In this document: positions 35,163 through 44,712 of the stretch, in pieces
How positions within the stretch are numbered: the stretch's first letter is position 1
Layout: each line of letters begins with the position of its first letter
Source: Selenomonadales bacterium UBA7018
GTDB taxonomy: Bacteria; Bacillota; Negativicutes; Selenomonadales; Selenomonadaceae
NCBI GenBank assembly: GCA_002448305.1
Contig: DJWY01000025.1
Location: 310,539 to 374,538, forward strand
DNA length: 64,000 nucleotides
Reading direction: 5' to 3'
Notes under the pieces: model-generated
What the model saw: the letters and a program-made list of their open reading frames with translations, nothing else
Databases searched by the model: none
Told to the model about the DNA's origin: nothing
Program-made: the position numbers and the translations under genes

Positions 35163-36452
35163 TTAATCCCTAATCTCCAAGTTATAAATAATTTTCATGA
35201 CTGCCGCGCAGAGTTTATCGGGGTCGTGCCGTCCAATTTCGGTCGCGCTCATAAGGTCGGCTTTGATAAGCCCCATACCCAGCGCATTAATTTTATCCTC
35301 GTCAATTTCGACGGGCGTTGAGCCGGTGCCCTTCCACATTTCCTCAGGAATAGGCGTCGAATTTACAAGGACATAATCAATCGCGCCGTGCCCTGTGTGG
35401 TCGAGAATTGCTTTGGCGTGTTGCGCGGCAGTATATCTATCAGTTTCGCCGGGTTGCGTCAAGACATTGCAGATATAAATTTTAATCGCCTTAGAATTTT
35501 TCAGAGCACGGGCGACGCCTTCAACCAAAAGATTGGGCATAATGCTTGTATAAAGGCTGCCTGGACCAAGTATAATCGCGTCGGCTGATTCAATCGCCTC
35601 AAGTGCGGCGGGAACGGCAGGAACTTTTTTAGGGAAAAGTTGAACGCGCCGAATTTTTTTATGCGCCTCCGGAATTCGCGATTCGCCCTCTACGACTGTT
35701 CCGTCAGTCATAACCGCATCAAGTCGGACATGCTCTTTGCTCGCGGGAATGACGCGCCCTTTTACCGCTAAAACTTTCGACGACTCTTTTAGTGCAGTCT
35801 CCATATCGCCTGTAACTTCATTCATCGCCGCTATAAATAAATTTCCGAAACTATGTCCGGCAAGCGCGGTATCGCCTTCAAAGCGATATTGGAAAAGTTT
35901 TTCCATAAGCGGTTCAGTGTCGGCGAGCGCAACTAGGCAATTTCGCAAATCGCCCGGCGGAATTATTCCAAGCTCCGTGCGCAACCTGCCCGAAGAGCCG
36001 CCGTCGTCAGCAACCGTCACGACTGCCGAAACATTACTTGTCGCAGATTTTATCCCGCGCAGAAGAACGCTAAGCCCGTGCCCGCCGCCGATTACCGTAA
36101 CTGCAGGACCGCGTCCGAGTTTTCGTTCTTGATAAATCATATCCACGAGGCTTTCCGGACGGTCGGGAATAAGCACTGCGATTATGGAACGAATTATTGA
36201 GCGCGTCGAATACAGCATAATACACGCGCCGATTATCAGCATAAAAAGTCCGACAATCGTCGTAGCCATATAATTATAGCTACCGACCATGCGCCAGACT
36301 AGCATGAAAATTTCTTCTTCGGCGCGGCTAAGATATTCGTAATTGATTGTAAGTGCGCCGCCAAAGCTGAACATTAGCACGCCGATTGCAAAAAGTAACA
36401 ACCAACGTTTCATTTTCATGCCGGGATAAAGCCACTTCAAAAGGTGTATCAT
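35163..36452 (-). CDS. yvcK: YvcK/GlmR-type protein (CofD-like, UDP-sugar-binding)
   Basis: 429 residues. Two or three N-terminal membrane segments (RWLLLFAIGVLMFSFGG; TTIVGLFMLIIGACIMLYS) precede a CofD-like domain: VTVIGGGHGLSVLLRGIK, TVADDGGSSGRLR, PPGDLRNCLVALA, ILGPGSLYTSI. YvcK binds UDP-GlcNAc and links carbon flow to cell-wall synthesis. The membrane extension is longer than in B. subtilis, whose protein is soluble. Located 4 nt after rapZ and overlapping whiA's leader. Confidence 0.94.
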   Translation of the reverse strand: MIHLLKWLYPGMKMKRWLLLFAIGVLMFSFGGALTINYEYLSRAEEEIFMLVWRMVGSYNYMATTIVGLFMLIIGACIMLYSTRSIIRSIIAVLIPDRPESLVDMIYQERKLGRGPAVTVIGGGHGLSVLLRGIKSATSNVSAVVTVADDGGSSGRLRTELGIIPPGDLRNCLVALADTEPLMEKLFQYRFEGDTALAGHSFGNLFIAAMNEVTGDMETALKESSKVLAVKGRVIPASKEHVRLDAVMTDGTVVEGESRIPEAHKKIRRVQLFPKKVPAVPAALEAIESADAIILGPGSLYTSIMPNLLVEGVARALKNSKAIKIYICNVLTQPGETDRYTAAQHAKAILDHTGHGAIDYVLVNSTPIPEEMWKGTGSTPVEIDEDKINALGMGLIKADLMSATEIGRHDPDKLCAAVMKIIYNLEIRD

Positions 36453-36456
36453 TTTT

Positions 36457-37356
36457 TTAAACTTCCCAGACGTCGTTTTTCATAAGGTCGCGGTGTTCCA
36501 AGTTGACAGAGTAACCTTTTTTGGCAAGTAAATCGTAAATGTGCTTGGCGACGAAAACGCTTCTGTGCATTCCGCCCGTGCAACCGATTGCGATAACGAG
36601 TTGGCTTTTGCCCTCGCGCACGTATTGCGGGACAAGAAAATCAACGAACGAATCAAGCCTCTTGAGATATTCCTGCGTAATCGGCTTTTCTTCGATATAA
36701 GCGGCGACTTCGGGAACACTCCCGCTTTTATGTCTAAGTTCTTGAATGTAAAACGGATTGGGCAAAAAGCGCACGTCAAGCACCATATCAGCATCAAGCG
36801 GCATACCGAACTTAAAGCCGAACGATAAAACCGCAATGTTCATAATTTCGCTGTCAGAATTGCCAAAGAGCAAATGAATTTTATCGCGCAGTTCAGATTT
36901 CGCCAAATTAGATGTGTCGACAATGTAAGTTGCTTTAGCGCGGACACTTTCTAGGCGTTTACGTTCTTTGAAGACGCCGTCGGAAATTCTGGTTGCAGGT
37001 GCCATAGGGTGGCGGCGGCGCGTCTCCTTATAGCGGCGAATAATCACGTCGTCACTTGCGTCCATGAAAAGCATTTCGTAATCTTGATTATCTTTGTCCA
37101 TATCGTCTAGTACGTGAACTAAGTCATCGAAAAATTCGCGGCTACGTGTGTCAACGACAAATGTCATTTTCTTGAATTGGCTATTTGCGTGCATGCAAAG
37201 TTCAACAAATTTAGGAATAAAAACTGGTGGCAGGTTATCGACGCAAAAATATCCTAAGTCTTCAAGATATCGGCAAGCTTGCGTTTTTCCGCTTCCGCTC
37301 ATGCCCGTTACGATTATTATTCGTGACTTGTCGGCGAATTCTTTTGTTTCTTCCAT
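36457..37356 (-). CDS. rapZ: RNase adapter protein RapZ / nucleotide-binding protein
   Basis: 299 residues. The N-terminal P-loop GMSGSGKTQACRYLEDLGY and the C-terminal half with IGCTGGMHRSVFVA are the RapZ/YvcJ signatures. In enteric bacteria RapZ guides RNase E to GlmZ sRNA; in Firmicutes (YvcJ) the role is less clear. First gene of the rapZ-yvcK-whiA operon. A -10/-35 pair and a CCCC-rich hairpin lie in its leader. Confidence 0.95.
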   Translation of the reverse strand: MEETKEFADKSRIIIVTGMSGSGKTQACRYLEDLGYFCVDNLPPVFIPKFVELCMHANSQFKKMTFVVDTRSREFFDDLVHVLDDMDKDNQDYEMLFMDASDDVIIRRYKETRRRHPMAPATRISDGVFKERKRLESVRAKATYIVDTSNLAKSELRDKIHLLFGNSDSEIMNIAVLSFGFKFGMPLDADMVLDVRFLPNPFYIQELRHKSGSVPEVAAYIEEKPITQEYLKRLDSFVDFLVPQYVREGKSQLVIAIGCTGGMHRSVFVAKHIYDLLAKKGYSVNLEHRDLMKNDVWEV

Positions 37357-37400
37357 ATAAATTTCCCCTTAAAAATTTACCCCTTCAAAAGGGGAATTTT

Positions 37401-37428
37401 ATTATAGCATAATCGGTAGCTTTTGCAA
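37401..37428 (-). promoter_or_regulatory. Promoter of the rapZ operon
   Basis: Minus strand TTGCAA (37423-37428), 16-nt spacer, TATAAT (37401-37406). The leader has a CCCCTTTTGAAGGGG hairpin (37379-37394) before the rapZ start. Confidence 0.65.
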
Positions 37429-37507
37429 TAAAAAGGACAGTTTAAGATTGCGCGACGCGGCGCGAAGTTGTAAAATTCATTGCAAGAAAAATTTTGAGGT
37501 GATTAAA

Positions 37508-38950
37508 TTGAATTATGAAGCGGTAATTGGTTTGGAAATTCACAGCGAGTTGAAGACCGCAACGAAAATTTTCTGCGGTTGCGCAACGACTTTCGGCGCG
37601 GAGCAAAATACTCACGTTTGCCCGGTCTGCTTGGGACTGCCCGGAGTTTTGCCGACTATCAATAAAAAAGTTGTCGAGTTCGCCATTAAAGCCGGGCTTG
37701 CTACGAATTGCAAAATCAATAAGTATAGCAAGTTCGACAGGAAAAATTATTACTATCCCGACCTGCCTAAAAATTGGCAGACTTCGCAATATGATTTGCC
37801 GATAGCTTATGCGGGACACGTTGAGATTGACGTTGACGGCGTGAGAAAAACTGTCCGCTTGACGCGCATTCACATGGAAGAAGACGCCGGCAAGCTCGTC
37901 CACTCCGGCACGACGATTAAGGATTCTGCCAGTTCCAATGTCGATTATAATCGGACGGGCGTTCCGTTGATTGAAATTGTCAGCGAACCCGATATGCATT
38001 CTGCCGCCGAAGCTCGCGCTTATATGGAAAAAATTAAATCCATTCTCGAATATATCGACGTGTCGAATTGTCGCATGGAAGAAGGCAACCTCCGCGCAGA
38101 TATTAACGTATCGTTGCGCCCTGTCGGCTCTAATAAACTCGGAACGCGCACTGAAATGAAAAATATCAATTCATTCAAAGCACTCGAAGACGCGATTAAT
38201 TACGAAATTGAACGGCAAGCGGAAGTTCTCGACGACGGCGGCACGATTATTCAGGAGACGCGCACTTGGAATCCGGAAAAGGGAATTACGCAATCAATGC
38301 GCTCTAAAGAGGATGCGCACGACTATCGCTACATGCCCGAACCAGACTTGCCGCCGATTGTAACAACAGATGAGGAAATTGAAGCGTTCAGAAAATCTCT
38401 GCCCGAATTGCCCGACGCCCGCCGTGCTCGACTGATTGAAAGTTTTGGGCTGAGCGAATACGACGCGGGGATTATCACAAGTTCGCGGGCTATGGCGGAA
38501 TATTTTGACGCGGTGGTTGCGGGCGGTGCTGATGCTAAAGCCGCCGCGAATTGGATTATGGGCGACCTTTCCAAAAATCTCAACGCCGACAACTTGACGA
38601 TTGAAAATTCGCCCGTCGACGCGAAACGTCTTGCCGAAATGATTCAGCTTATCGCAAAGGGCACAATCAGCGGCAAAATTGCTAAGACTGTTTTTGCTGA
38701 AATGTGGAAGTCGCCCGCGCCGCCCACGCAGATTGTCAAGGATAAAGGGCTTGTGCAAATCACTGACACCGGCGCGATTGAAGGCGTTATCGATGAAGTT
38801 ATCGCCAAAAATCCAAAGGCGGTCGAAGAATATCGCGGCGGCAAGAAAAAAGCTTTGGGCGCGCTCGTCGGTCAAGTCATGAAGCTCACCAAAGGCAAAG
38901 CCAATCCGCAACTCGTCAATCAGCTACTCGCTAAGAAATTGGAGGCGTAA
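37508..38950 (+). CDS. gatB: Asp-tRNA(Asn)/Glu-tRNA(Gln) amidotransferase subunit B
   Basis: 480 residues. Motifs: EAVIGLEIHSELKTATKIFC, the Zn-binding CGC...CPVCLG, DLPKNWQTSQYD, HMEEDAGKLVH, VSEPDM, and the C-terminal YqeY-like tail (ALVGQVMKLTKGKANPQLVN). GatB presents mischarged tRNA to the GatA amidase. The start is a TTG after GAGGTGA; the upstream ATG frame (37448) has no SD. gatC and gatA are not adjacent, which is unusual because they often form one operon. The FkbM gene follows with a 3-nt gap. Confidence 0.96.
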   Translation: MNYEAVIGLEIHSELKTATKIFCGCATTFGAEQNTHVCPVCLGLPGVLPTINKKVVEFAIKAGLATNCKINKYSKFDRKNYYYPDLPKNWQTSQYDLPIAYAGHVEIDVDGVRKTVRLTRIHMEEDAGKLVHSGTTIKDSASSNVDYNRTGVPLIEIVSEPDMHSAAEARAYMEKIKSILEYIDVSNCRMEEGNLRADINVSLRPVGSNKLGTRTEMKNINSFKALEDAINYEIERQAEVLDDGGTIIQETRTWNPEKGITQSMRSKEDAHDYRYMPEPDLPPIVTTDEEIEAFRKSLPELPDARRARLIESFGLSEYDAGIITSSRAMAEYFDAVVAGGADAKAAANWIMGDLSKNLNADNLTIENSPVDAKRLAEMIQLIAKGTISGKIAKTVFAEMWKSPAPPTQIVKDKGLVQITDTGAIEGVIDEVIAKNPKAVEEYRGGKKKALGALVGQVMKLTKGKANPQLVNQLLAKKLEA

Positions 38951-38953
38951 AAT

Positions 38954-40123
38954 TTGAGCGCGGAATTTATCAAGATGATTTCCGAACTTCACGAGCAAAG
39001 ATTTAATGTTCACTTAGGCGAGCTGGTACAAAATCGGACGCCGTGCGGAATTTTTTTCGGCTTTGTCATGGTTCCGAGCAATGCGGCGGAAAATGTTCAA
39101 ATGCTTATCAAAACAGGCTTGAACGTTACTTGCGCGATTGTCCTTGCTGACGTTCAGGCAAATGCGCTGAGAAATTTTGTTAATGTACCTGTCATTACGC
39201 TTGAAGATTTTCCGCGTTTCGGCGAAGAAAATTTCCCTGTTAAGCCTCAAGAAGTTTTTTTTACCAAATCGCTTAAAGACTTGGCTTTTGCGCCTTACCT
39301 TGCTCGCTACGATATTGAAGCATTTGTTCTGTCCGATAGTGAAAGTTTTTTGTTTACAATGAAGCATTTGCCCGAACTTTACAGCGTTTATGAAATGCTT
39401 GGCAGTGACGAATCTAAGAAAGTTTTCTGCGCGGCGATTAAAGGACGCTTGACAGGTAAAATTAGCAATTATCGTTTCGCGCCGGAGCCGCAATATTTTT
39501 TGGAAGGATTTACGCCGAACGCGGGCGATATTGCCATTGACGGCGGTGCTTATGACGCCGGAACGTCTCTTGCTTTCGCTAAATGCGGCGCAAAAGTTTA
39601 TTCCTTTGAGATGGACGCGAATAACTACAAAAATTGTTTAGCTCGTCTCGATAACGTGAGGGAGGGCGACTACGTTATCCTTGAGAACTTCGGCTTGAGC
39701 GACAAGGAGAGCGAAGAAACTTATTCTTCATGGGGCGCAGGCAGTCGTAAAAATTCTGGCGGAAACTTGACGGCTAAGTTTATTAACCTTGACACTTACG
39801 CTACGCGAAAAAATTTGCCGCGTGTCGATTACATTAAGCTTGACATTGAAGGCGCGGAACTCGATATGCTTCACGGCGCGGCGAAAACTATTACCCGTTA
39901 CAAGCCGAAAATGGCGGTCAGTGCTTACCACAAGCCCGAAGATTTATGGACGCTCGCAACCTATATAAAATCCCTCCGCGCAGATTATGAATTTGAGTTT
40001 CGCCACTATCGAATTGATTGCACGGATTATATTTTAAACGATAATGAACGTGCTGTTTTAAGGTATTTCGGGTTGAGTTATTTTTTGCCTACGCCTTGCG
40101 AAACGGTTTTGTACTGCAGATAA
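38954..40123 (+). CDS. FkbM-family SAM-dependent methyltransferase, intact paralogue
   Basis: 389 residues. A ~180-residue N-terminal domain (similar to the N-terminal part of the broken gene at 31323-32467) precedes the FkbM methyltransferase domain: GDIAIDGGAYDAGTSLAF (SAM-binding), YSFEMDANNY, NLDTYATRKNLPRVDYIKLDIEGAELDML. Such enzymes methylate sugars in surface glycans and antibiotics. TTG start; the SD GGAGG lies inside the end of gatB. Ending before the atp operon terminator. Unlike its paralogue it has no C tract at the corresponding site. Confidence 0.88.
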   Translation: MSAEFIKMISELHEQRFNVHLGELVQNRTPCGIFFGFVMVPSNAAENVQMLIKTGLNVTCAIVLADVQANALRNFVNVPVITLEDFPRFGEENFPVKPQEVFFTKSLKDLAFAPYLARYDIEAFVLSDSESFLFTMKHLPELYSVYEMLGSDESKKVFCAAIKGRLTGKISNYRFAPEPQYFLEGFTPNAGDIAIDGGAYDAGTSLAFAKCGAKVYSFEMDANNYKNCLARLDNVREGDYVILENFGLSDKESEETYSSWGAGSRKNSGGNLTAKFINLDTYATRKNLPRVDYIKLDIEGAELDMLHGAAKTITRYKPKMAVSAYHKPEDLWTLATYIKSLRADYEFEFRHYRIDCTDYILNDNERAVLRYFGLSYFLPTPCETVLYCR

Positions 40124-40137
40124 GATTTTCAGCCAAC

Positions 40138-40177
40138 AAAAAATCCCTGCCCTTTGTTGGGTAGGGAAATTTTTTTG
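40138..40177. terminator. Bidirectional terminator between FkbM and atpC
   Basis: CCCTGCCC / GGGTAGGG stem, flanked by AAAAAA on the left and TTTTTTT on the right, so it can end both the plus-strand gatB-FkbM transcript and the minus-strand atp operon. Confidence 0.75.
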
Positions 40178-40178
40178 T

Positions 40179-40604
40179 TCAGCCCATGTGCACGCCTTTA
40201 ACCAGAAGTCGCGCCTTAGCTCTGGCGAGAGCCGCCTCTGCGCGGTCAATGTCAATTTCTTCGCTAGATTTTGATTGCTTATAGGCGGTAACTCGTTCTT
40301 CGGCGCGTTTGTAAGCGTCCTTTGCGCGGTCAACGTCGATGTCGTCGGGAGTTTCCGCCGCGTCCGCAAGAATCGTAATTTTTTCGGGCGTCACTTCCAT
40401 AAAACCGCCGCTGACGAAAAGTTGAGTTTCGCCACCGCCTTCCTTAATGCGCATGGCGTGCGGGATAAGTTCCGTTAAAAGATTGGCGTGCTTCGGCAAA
40501 ATGCCTAGTTCCCCGCAAATTGAACGGGTGATGAGCATGTTTATATCGTTTTTGTAAACTTCGCCTTTATCGGGCGTGGCAACCTCAAGCAGGATTGTGG
40601 CCAT
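40179..40604 (-). CDS. atpC: ATP synthase epsilon subunit
   Basis: 141 residues; N-terminal beta-sandwich (LLEVATPDKGEVYKNDI, ELGILPKHANLLTEL, FVSGGFMEVTPEKITILAD) and the C-terminal helical hairpin rich in Ala/Arg/Glu. Central-stalk subunit of F1. Last gene of the atp operon, 3 nt after atpD, ending at the terminator. Confidence 0.95.
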   Translation of the reverse strand: MATILLEVATPDKGEVYKNDINMLITRSICGELGILPKHANLLTELIPHAMRIKEGGGETQLFVSGGFMEVTPEKITILADAAETPDDIDVDRAKDAYKRAEERVTAYKQSKSSEEIDIDRAEAALARAKARLLVKGVHMG

Positions 40605-40607
40605 AAA

Positions 40608-42017
40608 TCATGCCTCCTTGAGTTTCTCAGCCTTTGCAACGGCCTCCTCAATGCCGCCGACCATGTAGAAAGCATTTTCGGGCAAGTCGTCATATTTGCC
40701 GGAAAGAATTTCTCTGAAGCCGCGAATTGTATCTTTTAATGGGACGTATTTGCCCGGCGAACCCGTGAAGACTTCAGCGACTGCGAACGGTTGCGACAAG
40801 AAACGCTGAATCTTTCTAGCGCGGCTGACTGTCAATTTATCTTGGTCAGAAAGTTCTTCCATGCCGAGAATCGCGATAATGTCTTGCAGTTCCTTATACT
40901 TCTGCAGAACCGCTTGCACGCCGCGAGCAACTTCGTAATGGTCGCGCCCTATGACGTTTGGGTCAAGAATACGGCTTGTAGAGTCAAGCGGGTCGACGGC
41001 GGGATAAATTCCCAACTCTGCAATTTGACGGCTTAAAACTGTCGTAGCGTCCAAATGTGTAAACGTCGCGGCAGGTGCCGGGTCAGTCAAGTCGTCAGCG
41101 GGGACGTAAACCGCTTGAACAGATGTTATCGAACCCTTTTTAGTCGAAGTGATTCTTTCCTGCAATGCGCCAACGTCCGTTGTAAGTGTTGGCTGATAAC
41201 CGACCGCCGACGGCATACGCCCTAAAAGCGCGGACACTTCCGAGCCTGCCTGTATGAAACGGAAAATGTTATCAATAAATAACAGAACGTCTTTGCCCTG
41301 TTCGTCGCGGAAATATTCCGCCATAGTCAAGCCCGTCAAGCCGACGCGCATACGCGCTCCAGGCGGCTCATTCATCTGCCCGTAAACAAGCGCGGTTTTG
41401 TCGATAACGCCTGATTCTGTCATTTCCGACCAAAGGTCGTTGCCTTCACGAGTTCTTTCGCCGACACCCGAAAAGACCGAATAACCGCCGTGCTCAGTCG
41501 CGATATTGTGAATAAGTTCCATAATCAAAACGGTTTTGCCGACGCCCGCGCCGCCGAATAAGCCAATCTTACCGCCGCGAGAATACGGCGCAATCAAGTC
41601 GACGACTTTAATACCGGTTTCAAGAATTTGCGTCGAAGTTTCTTGCTCTTCAAAGCTGGGGGCTTTGCGGTGAATCGGACGCCAATTTTTATTTCCGACG
41701 GGCTTTGGATTGTTATCAACGGTTTGCCCCAAGACGTTGAAGACGCGCCCTAAGCATTCTTCGCCGACCGGAACCGTAATTGGTGCGCCGGTGTCTTCAG
41801 CCTCCATGCCGCGAACAAGTCCGTCCGTTGAACTCATAGCAATGCAACGGGTGACGCCGTCGCCTAAGTGTTGCATGACTTCCGCGACAAGGTCAATTTC
41901 AACGTTGCCTGACTTGCCTTTTATGTTTACTGCGTTCAAAATTTCGGGAAGTTCGCCGACGGGAAATTCAATGTCGACGACCGCACCGATAACCTGAACA
42001 ACTTTTCCTTTCGCCAA
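40608..42017 (-). CDS. atpD: ATP synthase beta subunit
   Basis: 469 residues. P-loop GGAGVGKTVLIMELI near residue 150, catalytic Glu in GVGERTREGNDLW, DNIFRFIQAGSEVSALLGRMPSAVGYQ, and the DELSEED-region equivalent IIAILGMEELSDQD. The catalytic F1 subunit. Located between atpG and atpC. Confidence 0.98.
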   Translation of the reverse strand: MAKGKVVQVIGAVVDIEFPVGELPEILNAVNIKGKSGNVEIDLVAEVMQHLGDGVTRCIAMSSTDGLVRGMEAEDTGAPITVPVGEECLGRVFNVLGQTVDNNPKPVGNKNWRPIHRKAPSFEEQETSTQILETGIKVVDLIAPYSRGGKIGLFGGAGVGKTVLIMELIHNIATEHGGYSVFSGVGERTREGNDLWSEMTESGVIDKTALVYGQMNEPPGARMRVGLTGLTMAEYFRDEQGKDVLLFIDNIFRFIQAGSEVSALLGRMPSAVGYQPTLTTDVGALQERITSTKKGSITSVQAVYVPADDLTDPAPAATFTHLDATTVLSRQIAELGIYPAVDPLDSTSRILDPNVIGRDHYEVARGVQAVLQKYKELQDIIAILGMEELSDQDKLTVSRARKIQRFLSQPFAVAEVFTGSPGKYVPLKDTIRGFREILSGKYDDLPENAFYMVGGIEEAVAKAEKLKEA

Positions 42018-42035
42018 ATGGTTTCAACTCCTTTT

Positions 42036-43154
42036 TTATTCGAGCGCGTTGGCACCGCCGACAATTTCGTTAATCTCGTTAGTGATGCCCGCCTGACGAA
42101 CTTTGTTATAAAACAGATTGAGACGCCCAACGAGTTCTTGTGCGTTATCGGTTGCGTTGCTCATAGCGTTCATACGCGAAGACAATTCCGACGCGGCGGA
42201 GTGCAGCATTGCGCCGTAAATCCTAGTAGCAATTCTGCGCGGCAAGAAGTCGTTTAGAATCGAGACAACGTCCGGCTCGTAAATGTATTCCTCTTTAAGA
42301 TTTGCGCTGGATTTAACGTAATCATCGGTAACAATCGGCAAAAGCGTCACGTCATCGGGTGCGCAACTTATCGCCGATTTAAATTGTGTATAAATCAAAG
42401 TCACGTCGATAATCTCGCCGCTTGCGAACCGCTCCATAACTAAATCAGTAATTTTTTTGGCGTATTTGTATTGCGGACGCTCGCTGATTCCGTGATAACT
42501 TTTGATAATGTTGTAGCCGCGCTGTTTAAAATGCGTCGTCGCCTTCCTGCCGACCGTGATTAGTTCAATGCCTTCAATATAATCTGCGTCGTGATATTCG
42601 CGAACTTCGCCGCCGCCGCTTGAAGTTTTAGTGCCGCTACTGCGCCCCGTCGCCTTAGCTATACCGCCCGTCGCCGTCATTTGCCGTTGTTGCTTAGGCG
42701 TTCTTTTAGCTGTCGGCTTAATACCTTTTAGCGCGTCGAAATTTTTCTTGTGGAAATTTTCTTCTTCGCCGTCGTCGTCAAGGGAAGTATTTTCGCTGGT
42801 GCCGTCGTATTCAATCGTGTCGTGCGCCTCTTTTAGGACGTTGCTTGAAAACGAACCGGCAAGCCCTTTATCCGACGCAATCACTATGAATAAAAATTTT
42901 CCTGCGCCTTCTTGCTGTTCGGCGATAAGGTCTTCGCGAGTTTTAATGAACGGGTGCTCGTATTCCTGCCCGCGCATTTGCCCCATGACGCGCCGCATAA
43001 TTTCCCTAGTTTTATCGACGTAGGGAAGATTTTTCAGCAACGCTTCGCGAGCCGCATTGAATCTTGAACGCGCTATCATGTCCATTGCGTTTGTTATCTT
43101 CTGGATATTTTTAACGCTTTTGATTCGGCGGCGTATGTGTTGTAAATTTGCCAT
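42036..43154 (-). CDS. atpG: ATP synthase gamma subunit with an extra low-complexity insertion
   Basis: 372 residues against about 285 for typical bacterial gamma. The N-terminal (LQHIRRRIKSVKNIQKITNAM) and C-terminal (SRMNAMSNATDNAQELVGRL) coiled-coil helices are normal. After the conserved SDKGLAGSFSSNVLKEA (to ~residue 110) comes an insertion of ~80 residues, acidic then basic and Ser/Gly-rich (SLDDDGEEENF, AKRTPKQQRQMTATGG, SSGTKTSSGGG). The normal fold resumes at ELITVGRKATTHFKQRGY. The insertion is in the globular Rossmann-like part of the rotor. Confidence 0.95.
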   Translation of the reverse strand: MANLQHIRRRIKSVKNIQKITNAMDMIARSRFNAAREALLKNLPYVDKTREIMRRVMGQMRGQEYEHPFIKTREDLIAEQQEGAGKFLFIVIASDKGLAGSFSSNVLKEAHDTIEYDGTSENTSLDDDGEEENFHKKNFDALKGIKPTAKRTPKQQRQMTATGGIAKATGRSSGTKTSSGGGEVREYHDADYIEGIELITVGRKATTHFKQRGYNIIKSYHGISERPQYKYAKKITDLVMERFASGEIIDVTLIYTQFKSAISCAPDDVTLLPIVTDDYVKSSANLKEEYIYEPDVVSILNDFLPRRIATRIYGAMLHSAASELSSRMNAMSNATDNAQELVGRLNLFYNKVRQAGITNEINEIVGGANALE

Positions 43155-43167
43155 TTACCCCACCGCC

Positions 43168-44691
43168 TCATTCCGCAACCTTATAGGTAACAGTTTCTTT
43201 AAATTCCGCGATTGCCGCTTTCATTTCGGCTTCAAGTTCATCGTCGAGTTTCTTTTTCTCGGCGATTTTCTTGCCAATGTCGGGGTGGTTGGCGTGCATG
43301 AACTTAATAAAATCGGCGTGGAAGGTAACGACCTTGTCAACGGGAATATCCGCCAAAAATCCTTTAACCGCCGTGTAAATTGTCAAAACTTGGTCTTCAA
43401 CGGCGAGCGGAGAATATTGCGACTGTTTAAGCGTCTCAACCATACGTGCGCCCCTGTCAAGCTGGGCTTTAGTTGCCTTGTCAAGGTCGGAGCCGAATTG
43501 CGCAAATGCTGCAAGTTCGCGATACTGCGCAAGGTCAAGACGCATTGTGCCCGCAACTTGTTTCATAGCTTTAATCTGCGCACTGCCGCCAACACGCGAG
43601 ACACTCAAGCCGACGCTTATTGCAGGACGAATGCCGCTGTAGAAAGAGTCAGTCTCAAGCATAATCTGCCCGTCAGTAATGGAAATGACATTCGTAGGGA
43701 TATAAGCTGAAACGTCGCCGGCTTGCGTTTCGATAATCGGAAGGGCTGTAATTGAACCTGCGCCGAGTCTATCGCTAAGTTTTGCGGCGCGTTCGAGTAA
43801 TCTTGAATGCAAATAGAAAACGTCGCCAGGATAAGCTTCACGACCGGGCGGACGCCTAAGCAACAAGGACATTGCACGATAAGCCGCCGCGTGTTTTGTC
43901 AAATCGTCGTAAATGCAGAGGCAGTGCCCGTGCTTTTCATACATAAAATATTCCGCCATAGTGACGCCCGAATAAGGCGCGAGATATTGAAGCGGCGCAG
44001 AATCGGCAGCAGTCGCCGCAACGACGATTGAATATTCCATTGCGCCATGATCTTCCAAAGTCTTGACGACGCGGGCAACCGTCGATGCCTTCTGACCAAT
44101 CGCCACGTAAACGCAAATACAATTCTGCCCCTTTTGGTTAATAATCGTATCGATAGCGATTGCAGATTTACCGATACCTCTATCGCCGATAATCAATTCG
44201 CGCTGTCCACGACCAATCGGAACAAGGGCATCGATAGCCTTCAAGCCGGTCTGCAACGGCTCATGAACAGATTTTCTGTCGGCAATGCCAGGAGCTTTAA
44301 ACTCAACCGGACGCGCCTTGCTAGTTTGAATAGGTCCCTTGCCGTCAATCGGGCGTCCGAGAGCGTCGACGACGCGCCCAATCATATTTTCGCCAACGGG
44401 AACCTGCATAATTCTGCCGGTGCGTTTTACTGTCGCGCCCTCTTTGATTTCGTTATCGCGACCGAGAATAACCGCGCCGACGTTATCCTGCTCAAGGTTC
44501 AGAACGAGACCAAAAATATCGTCGCCGAAGTCGAGCAATTCGCCCGACATAGCCTTATCAAGCCCGTGAATGTGCGCTATGCCGTCGCCAATCTCAATGA
44601 CTGTGCCGACCTCGTCAACATTCAAATCGACGTTATAATTTTTAATCTGGTCCTTAATGATTGCAGTGATTTCATCAGGATTTATTTTCAT
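43168..44691 (-). CDS. atpA: ATP synthase alpha subunit
   Basis: 507 residues. The first ATG of the canonical protein (MKINPDEITAIIKDQI) is at 44691, with a GAGGTGA SD rather far upstream (~11 nt); the in-frame start at 44718 lies before the SD. Non-catalytic nucleotide-binding subunit of F1: P-loop GDRGIGKSAIAIDTI near residue 170, a variant of the usual GDRQTGKTA; YDDLTKHAAAYRAMSLLLRR; and the arginine finger region GIRPAISVGLSVSRVGG. A mini-repeat cluster separates it from atpH. Confidence 0.97.
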   Translation of the reverse strand: MKINPDEITAIIKDQIKNYNVDLNVDEVGTVIEIGDGIAHIHGLDKAMSGELLDFGDDIFGLVLNLEQDNVGAVILGRDNEIKEGATVKRTGRIMQVPVGENMIGRVVDALGRPIDGKGPIQTSKARPVEFKAPGIADRKSVHEPLQTGLKAIDALVPIGRGQRELIIGDRGIGKSAIAIDTIINQKGQNCICVYVAIGQKASTVARVVKTLEDHGAMEYSIVVAATAADSAPLQYLAPYSGVTMAEYFMYEKHGHCLCIYDDLTKHAAAYRAMSLLLRRPPGREAYPGDVFYLHSRLLERAAKLSDRLGAGSITALPIIETQAGDVSAYIPTNVISITDGQIMLETDSFYSGIRPAISVGLSVSRVGGSAQIKAMKQVAGTMRLDLAQYRELAAFAQFGSDLDKATKAQLDRGARMVETLKQSQYSPLAVEDQVLTIYTAVKGFLADIPVDKVVTFHADFIKFMHANHPDIGKKIAEKKKLDDELEAEMKAAIAEFKETVTYKVAE

Positions 44692-44712
44692 GTCTAAGAC
44701 TTCACCTCTTAA

